A stretch of DNA of 64,000 nt from Branchiostoma floridae (taxonomy: Eukaryota > Chordata > Leptocardii > Amphioxiformes > Branchiostomatidae): assembly GCF_000003815.2 (NCBI RefSeq), contig NC_049997.1, positions 12,896,261 to 12,960,260 of the forward strand. The letters run 5' to 3'. Positions 53,958 to 62,900 of this stretch are shown here, in pieces. The position numbers and the translations under genes were made by a program. Under the pieces are notes generated by a model. It was not told where the DNA came from, did not search any database, and was given only the letters and a program-made list of their open reading frames with translations. Each line of letters starts with the position of its first letter. Position 1 is the first letter of the stretch.

Positions 53958-56900
53958 GAAACTTTTCTACAATATTTAGGTGTCTGCGGTGCTTACATTG
54001 CCAATCAATCTTCTGGCTACGTTTATTCGCCCAACTATCCTGGAAACTACCCTTGGCTAACAACGTGCAGTGTACGTGGACCATAGAGGTGGACCAATGG
54101 GAGTCGGTGAAGCTGTTTCCAATGTCATTTAAGTTAGAGCTAAACTCTGATTGGCTGTACGTCTACAAGGGAGACAAAGACGACCCCATCTTGATAGGAT
54201 CATACACCGGTATGCTTATCTCAGTTTTAGAAATTCGTATGTTTAGATAATTAGAAGAACATTGTGGATATGGTTTTTACCTTGTTTCAAGAAAACAACT
54301 GGACTCAATTTTTTTCGACCATTAACCGATTGCTCAGGAACTGAATGTAGGCGGTTTAGTTTTGTCTGATATCAGTTTAGAGTTACAGTTTAGAGTTAGC
54401 TTTTAAGACTAGAGTAGACATATTTCATACTGTTATAGACTATTTGTTTGTCTGTTTCCTTTCATGGTACCTGCAATTAGCCCTTGGGCAAAAATTTGCA
54501 ATGGACTGTTGGATATCGTTGCGCATTAGACAGTAATATTCTACAATTTAGCAGTGTTTGAAAGACGAGACGAGCGCAAGCTTATATGTCGATCAAAAAA
54601 GTCAATATTTAGTTGTAGAGTTGTTCTAGTTACATATTTTTTACCAGCTATAGAATAAACGTGCTTATTCCACATTTCAAAACTTTGAACAGGAAGAGAC
54701 ATTCCTGCAGACCTGGACACCACGTCCCACGTGGTCCAGCTAGTCCTTCAAACGGACTGTCAATACATTGATGAGGGTTTCAAAATCTACTTTCATGATC
54801 AAGGTAATAAAATCACTGATGAAATATTCATGGAACCGGCGACAGTATAATTATGGACAAACAATTTAATTTCGCGATCCGGAAAACCATATTAATTTCA
54901 AAATTGACTAACTAGATGAATTAATATTTGTAGTTATGGTATTTCAAAGGATAATGAATGTATAGGTTGCAATTAGATGTCTCCTAGAATAAAGCAAATT
55001 ATGCAGAATTAATGGGATTCTGCCGGAATTCTGGAGATTCTGTCAGAATTTTGGGAACCTGACTCCTGAGCCAGAATCCTTGATCCCTGATTCTGGGACC
55101 AATAATTCTGCAGACCTCATGATCATGGAGACATCTAATTGCAACCTACATATTAATTACCCTTTGATATATAGCATACCTACAAATATTAATTCATCTG
55201 GTCAATCTATTTAGAAATTATTAAGGTTTGTCCGGAATTATACTGTCGCCTGTTATAGGTATTCTGGATGTATGGAAATGGTAAAAGGAATTCTGATCCC
55301 ATGCCGATTGCAGATTACTATACAACAGCTGCGGGTACACAAAATATAATATTGGTTAATTCGGCCTCTTTTCTATTAATTTTTGCCTTTCTTGTCTTTG
55401 AAATATGTTTAGTTTAAAGACTTAATTAAATTAACGACAAGAAATAAATGGGGTAATTAATAGCCTCGAGAGTTGTATAACATATCAAATCTTTTTATCT
55501 TTAAAAAAACTTATCCAGTTGTAGATATTGAATTGCTTTAGACACTGTGTACCAAGATGTCTAGCCTCCGTAACCGTAACATCATTTAATCTTTTCCACA
55601 ATATGTAGGTATCTGTGGTGGTCATATTACCGGGCAATCGTCTGGGTACATCTATTCCCCAAACTATCCGGGACAGTACCACAACAACTTGATCTGTACG
55701 TGGACTATAGAGGTCAACAGTCAGAAAGGGGTGAAGATGACACCGGTATCGTTTAGTTTGGAGGAGAACTTTGACTGGCTATACTTCTACAAGGGAGAAT
55801 TAGAAGATTACACCTTTATAGGAGCGTACAGCGGTAGGTTTGTCCCGGTCTCAGCATCAAATTCGTATGTAATTTGGTAAAACTATCAACTTGAAAGTTC
55901 ATCTGTTTTGGTAAAGGACGTTCTGAACTAGAGTTCCTTACCTTCGCTAAATGATTTTACCTTTTAAACTGGTGTATTGTTTGTCATCAATTATGCAAAT
56001 ATGTTCCTCATCTGCATAAATTATATCAATTGGTCATCTCCTCCAACCAAACAACTGATGTGCACAATCAATGTTTAGAAAGAAGGCTTTAATCGCATTT
56101 TCTGATACTTTATGCTAATGAGGTCCTAATTTGCGCAATGTGACAGGGGTATTACCATGTCAAAGAATTCGGTTACTCAGAGATGTTCCAGAAGGTTGAA
56201 GTGATTATCGGGCACCGGGTCAAAGGTTAATGGAGGTTGGTACCTGCCCCCGCTTCTGTTCAATGAATGTGAACGATACAGTCTCGNNNNNNNNNNNNNN
56301 NNNNNNNNNNNNNNNNNNNNNNNNNNNNNNNNNNNNNNNNNNNNNNNNNNNNNNNNNNNNNNNNNNNNNNNNNNNNNNNNNNNNNNTTAAGTGCATGTTC
56401 TTGTGAAAGCAACAGTGCAATGTACGCCAAGATTGTTATGTAACGTTGTGCAATTATACTACATGTATCAAAAAGTCGGATGCACACATTAAGGTTTACC
56501 TCGCGGCCTCCAGAATTTTTACTGATTAAGGGGTCGGCCTAGGTTTCTTCGTCTTTTAAACTCATCTTGTATGTTGATTCTAAATGCGTTGCGTTTATAT
56601 GTCAATAAAGATGATGTCAACAAAAATAAAGAAGAGATGAACGCCCACAGACTAGTCTAAGAGCTAGTGCATATTCTGACCAGCTTGAACATTAACTGTC
56701 CTATTCTATTCTATACTCTAAACTTGTTACAGGAAAAGATATCCCAGGGGAACTCATCATCACGGATTACATTGCCCATCTACTCTTTCATACAGACCGC
56801 AATGACATTGAAGAAGGTTTCAAGATCCACTTTGAGGGTAATAAATTCAATGATGAAACATAAAAAATATATGTCTGGGATAAACAATCACGTTTTAGAA

Positions 56901-59900
56901 ATCATTTGGAATACTTATTTTCTTTTTGCATAGCATTGCTTTTTCTAAAGCTAATGAACTTACTATTTCTATGTGTCATTTACACCGTGTTGTATTATAT
57001 CCGAGTTTATTGGGAGCTGCCTTTTCACTACTTTACAAAAAAAGTTTATTGATATACATAGTCGTTTTCACATTTAAAGACATATTGATACGTTTTTGAA
57101 AGATGTGCTCAATCATCTGTAGAAGGTCCTCTTTTTTCTTCTTTTTGTGCATAAGAATTTGATTTCATGAGTGTTGAGTGCCCGGACCCTGGCGTTCCCA
57201 ATAACGGCTACAGGACTGGAAAAAGTTTCACCGTGGGGTCGGTTGTTTCATTCGGCTGTGACGACGGCTATGTTTTGTTGGGCCAGGAAAGACTAACGTG
57301 CCAGTCTGGCATCATAACGATGGAGTGGAACTTCAACGTTCCAGGCTGTGAAGGTAACGGTGGTATCTCACTTGGGGCACCGTTGCGGCACTGCGGGGGT
57401 CGTTCGCTGCGACACTGCGGGGTTCGTTCGCTGCGACACTGTTATTTTCTCAATTTTTTTTATAATTTAGATATTGTGTAAGACGTAAAAGTATGACTTA
57501 GAAGACAACATAACAAAATACACAAAACGTAAGAAAATTCGTTCTTTATCTCTGAAATTCGTAGAGTCATATACGATCCCCGCAATGCCGCACCAGTGCC
57601 CCAAGTGTCGTGAGATACTACATTTAGATATGTTAAACCATTTTCTAAAATTCTTTTTATTTTGTACAATATTTCGTCATTGATGTTTTCTGTATAACAT
57701 AGGTAGTCCAGAGTAAAATCAAATCTATATTATACAAACACATCTCAAGCTACTTTTTTTTTAAAATATTACAATAGAATTGATACGGAAAGAAGCCGAA
57801 CGAATGTATTAGAATATTTTTAGGGCCCATGTTTTAGGTTAGTCTTAGAAACCATCGCAATATCACCATGTGTACTGTATTACGTCATTTTGTATCTATA
57901 CGCCTAAACTTTGCCCGATAGTGCATGAATGTGCAATAAAGGCTATTACTAATTATATTCTGTACGTACGGAAGACCCTACGCATGCGTGCGTTGCTGAT
58001 GGTGGACGTGTTATGTCCGAAGAGGAGGGAGAGATTCTGCCCCCATTCGATCCACTGACAGGGAACTACAGGGATAACGTTCTTTGCAGGTACATCACAT
58101 CATCCTGCATCTTACATTTAAGACATTCCTAAAGAGGACTGTGCCAATATTTTCTAAGCTTACTTTATACAAAGGAATGAAAGTTGCAGGTTTTGTTATT
58201 GCTGTGGCAAGTTCATTCCTGTTGGTATTTATATCCGACCATTTTTGTCATGTAGATACTGTAATATGTAGATACTGCAATCTAGATAAGTTAGAAGACA
58301 AACATCATTTTGTAGTAGAATGTAGTTTGTACAAGAAAGAGAGAGATGAACTCTATACACTGATATAACCCATGTTCCCCCACTTCATACAACTAAGTAA
58401 TATAGACTTATATTCCTTATGAATTTAGACAAACCTTTACTTATAAAGCATATCTGTTCCTACGTTTTCAATATCACAAAGAAACGAGAAGAAACGTATA
58501 TATTTCATGTATCTTTTGTTGCGACCTGTACTGAACTCAGAGGGTATGTATGTACAATAAAGGTCTTCATTATCATTATATATCATACTAGACCGGGGCA
58601 ACATGTGTCCGACTAGCAAACAATTACATGTTTATAAGTCATGTTTATTCTTTACCACGGTTTTTGATGAAGATATAAACCTTTTCATATCTCAGTCACA
58701 TTAACACTTTCCAAACTCACAGTTGAACGAAATGTCTTTCTTTCTTCATCTAGCTGGATCCTAGAGGCAGACCCAGGAAAGGTTGTAGTCGTGGAGTTCC
58801 TAGAATTCCACTTAGAATATGAGAAAAGATGCCGTTATGACCTCCTTCAAATAGAGGACTATACAAATCTGCGTAAGTTCCTGTCTTTTAACTAGAATTG
58901 CCTGGTAATTAAACTCCATGCACTTATTGATTGACTACAGTGTTAGCATTCTTAAAAGTGTGTCGGGATACAGTGCGATTTTTTACCACCTTAGAAATTT
59001 GAGGTGTCATATTTTTTTTGTCTCTCTGTGCATGTGCATCTGTTTGTTTGTTCCCTTATTACTAATTGCATGTTTGTGAGTTTGCCGAATAGAATATTTG
59101 TGGTCAGCATAAGTAATGAACTTCTGAATAGGTTGATACTTGCTATGTGGGTCGGTTTTGGGAAGACGAAGGTCATGATCAATTTAATACCTCCTGGCAG
59201 GAGAACTTCTGTTGCTCATTTTGAACAACCAATGCATGGTCACGATTATTTGGCGGTAGATAGCTCTTGATATCAGGATGAAGTTACATGCCTTTAAAGC
59301 CCCAAGAAGCTTGTATTTAGCCCGTAGGGGCTATTTAAATAAGTATAATAAAAAATATAAAAAAAAATTGTAAAAAAAAATATATTTCACTATATATAAT
59401 AACTAAGTCCACCGGAGACACAGATTAACCCTTGACCAGCCCATGCTATCGAAGACAATATGCGATTATGCATGTGATGATTATGTGGAGGACGTTGATG
59501 CTTTATAACTGAAATAAAACATGTTTCCACTTTGTCTTAGTTGCACGCACAGGAATTTATGACAATAAATCGTACGACATATCATTTACGCAAAACGTCA
59601 TGCCAGTGACTATCAATGTTTCTTCCAGAAACACTGTGCTCAAAGCCGCCGATACTTCACTTTTGTATTTGACCAGCTTTATCTTTTATCCATGATCTAG
59701 GCTTTCACCAAACCTTCTGCGGCCAGTCTCTGCCTTCCGTGTACGTGTCGATGTCTTCAACATTCAATTTGGTGATTCATTTTTACAGTGATTATTACAA
59801 CGCGGGAACAGGTTTCAAAATCCACTACTACGTACGGAACAAGACGGAAGACGGTACGGTTGGAACATTATCGTCTTTTATCCTCTTAATGATGCACAGA

Positions 59901-62900
59901 TCAACTCTTTCTATACACATCCTCCTACGTATACACAGGGACAGCCAAACTGACTGTCTGGATGTGCCCTGCTCTTTCAACCGCCACTCTTAGTTTCTGA
60001 TCGCCCTGCTTCTAAATATTAATGAGGTTACCCTTAAACATGCGAGGCAGCTTTTGAAAACGGAAAGCCTATTCTCTGATTGGCTGACAGCTGGTTCGGG
60101 GGCACATCCAGACAGGCAGTTTGGCTGTTGGATGTCCCTGCGTAGGAGGATGTCTGTACAGGGTCCCGCAGCAGTGCAATCTGACAAAGTATCAAAAGGG
60201 TTTTGGAAGGTTAACTCAGATTTGAATTCATTCAAATTCAGATTTGTTCTAATCTGCTGAGAAATGACATTAGATACTAACATGATTGTCTGAAAAGAGT
60301 AAAAACGTTCTGCATTTTTGGTTGTTGGTGAAAGGTTGAAAATCAATTGGGCCATAGCCTACTTAGCACTGCAGCTATATGTATCTTCCGCANNNNNNNN
60401 NNNNNNNNNNNNNNNNNNNNNNNNNNNNNNNNNNNNNNNNNNNNNNNNNNNNNNNNNNNNNNNNNNNNNNNNNNNNNNNNNNNNNNNNNNNNNNNNNNNN
60501 NNNNNNNNNNNNNNNNNNNNNNNNNNNNNNNNNNNNNNNNNNNNNNNNNNNNNNNNNNNNNNNNNNNNNNNNNNNNNNNNNNNNNNNNNNNNNNNNNNNN
60601 NNNNNNNNNNNNNNNNNNNNNNNNNNNNNNNNNNNNNNNNNNNNNNNNNNNNNNNNNNNNNNNNNNNNNNNNNNNNNNNNNNNNNNNNNNNNNNNNNNNN
60701 NNNNNNNNNNNNNNNNNNNNNNNNNNNNNNNNNNNNNNNNNNNNNNNNNNNNNNNNNNNNNNNNNNNNNNNNNNNNNNNNNNNNNNNNNNNNNNNNNNNN
60801 NNNNNNNNNNNNNNNNNNNNNNNNNNNNNNNNNNNNNNNNNNNNNNNNNNNNNNNNNNNNNNNNNNNNNNNNNNNNNNNNNNNNNNNNNNNNNNNNNNNN
60901 NNNNNNNNNNNNNNNNNNNNNNNNNNNNNNNNNNNNNNNNNNNNNNNNNNNNNNNNNNNNNNNNNNNNNNNNNNNNNNNNNNNNNNNNNNNNNNNNNNNN
61001 NNNNNNNNNNNNNNNNNNNNNNNNNNNNNNNNNNNNNNNNNNNNNNNNNNNNNNNNNNNNNNNNNNNNNNNNNNNNNNNNNNNNNNNNNNNNNNNNNNNN
61101 NNNNNNNNNNNNNNNNNNNNNNNNNNNNNNNNNNNNNNNNNNNNNNNNNNNNNNNNNNNNNNNNNNNNNNNNNNNNNNNNNNNNNNNNNNNNNNNNNNNG
61201 ACCAACCTGGGGTGTCCTACAAAATCGGTGTCGGTTGTCTTATATATCTAGAGAAAATCTCCATCCCAAACACAATTTTTGTCTACTTCAAAAGTATTCT
61301 CTGGAGGAGTCGGTCGCTATACTTGAGGGCATGCAAAGTCAAGACCGAAACTAATTCTGGATGTACTGTATTACTGTGCTAATGTTTAGTGACTATTTTC
61401 GAAAATCATTAAGTTAATAAAAAGAATATTACCACTGCGTTATTGGAGCTTTAAGTACATGATCTCCGTTGCCTTACCAAGTTTTGTTCTAGCAAACAAC
61501 ACGTCAGAGATGAAAGGAACACGGTGTGGTGGGAAAAAAAACTGCAACTGAAAATATGTCTTGAATTCATGATCAACACCAAAGGAATTTTTACCTTCAT
61601 CGTTGTGTCTTTGCTTTGCGTGGTCCTATGAGAATAGAAAGTAACCGAAGTCTTACATTACTTCAAGATCGTCTAGGATATCAACGGATAAACCACCTGT
61701 CTGAAGACACTGGTGCGTTCTCATCGATGAACTATCCACATTACCCCTACCATGACCACGTGTATCAACAGTGGCACATCACCGTCGATATACACAAAGT
61801 TGTCAAACTGACCTTTGTGGACTTCGATGTGGAGTACGATCAGGGCTGCGGTAGAGACTATGTAGCGGTTATGGACCCCTACGTCGAGGACGACATCTTT
61901 TCTCCTCTGTGTGGCCCTTGTGTCCACCACTCGTCCAGCACTAAAACCTCGACTGAACACAGCCTTTACGTATTCTTCGTAACAGACTTTAAGATTCGCA
62001 AAGCTGGATTTTCAGCACGATATGAAGCGATGGACAAGAATACAGGTATGCACATCATTTGCACGATGTCTTCTGCAGCTTTATGGGATATGTTGTATGA
62101 CATGTCTAAAATTCAGTTGGATAGATTATTTAGATTCATATACGTCTCCAAACCTCTTAGAGTATTTTTCTTGATCTATTTTGATTGTCCTTTATCCACC
62201 CAAATAGGACCTTCTACTACAGATGCTTTGACTCCTAGATCTGATTGGCTGTTGATCAGCGACAGGATCAAACAAATCAGCGTTAGTACGTCAAACAACC
62301 AGGTGTGGGCTCTAGATACCGACGGGAAACCGCTGCGACGCACGGGCATCACCCAAACAACTCCCCAAGGCAAGCAAATATAGATACCCAAATCAACAAA
62401 CGAAACAGCAAACAGGAACGCAAAGCTCTTTCTTCACGATTAAGTGTTTTTCTTTCTTTAATTCCTGAGAACAATCATTCTTAAGATCTCGTTAAATTCT
62501 TAGTTTGATGGTGTACGTACTGTGTGAGAGATACGGTCGGTCCCAAACGTAACTTAACTGAATAGAAAGACTCTTTTTACACAACCATTGTTTTATTCTC
62601 CCCAACGTTTCGCTGACCGTCTGTCACCTTCTTCATGGCAATTCTGACTGGTTCACATTGTCCTGAAGGACAAGTGTCGTTCCGACGAAGGTGACAGACG
62701 GTCACCAAAATCTTAGTGAAAATAATGCAATGGTTGTATACATAGAGTCTCTTATTCAGTGACGTACCAACCTGATGAAACTATTCACGGGGGTAACTTA
62801 ACTGAGTTTACATTCTCTTTCATCCGGGGACATGACTTTTCACTCTGCAGCAATGACAGCCCTGGCATCTATTGACAGTGCGAATTAGAGTCATTATTGC

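Noticed and set aside
60318..61382. Long open frames over 60.3-61.4 kb
   Set aside because: They consist almost wholly of N from the 807 bp gap; arm A shows no exon at the matching place.
61616..61667. Upstream ATG frame (MRGPMRIESNRSLTLLQ) joined to CUB5
   Set aside because: Lies before the acceptor CTTCAAG used in both copies; arm A does not conserve the frame.
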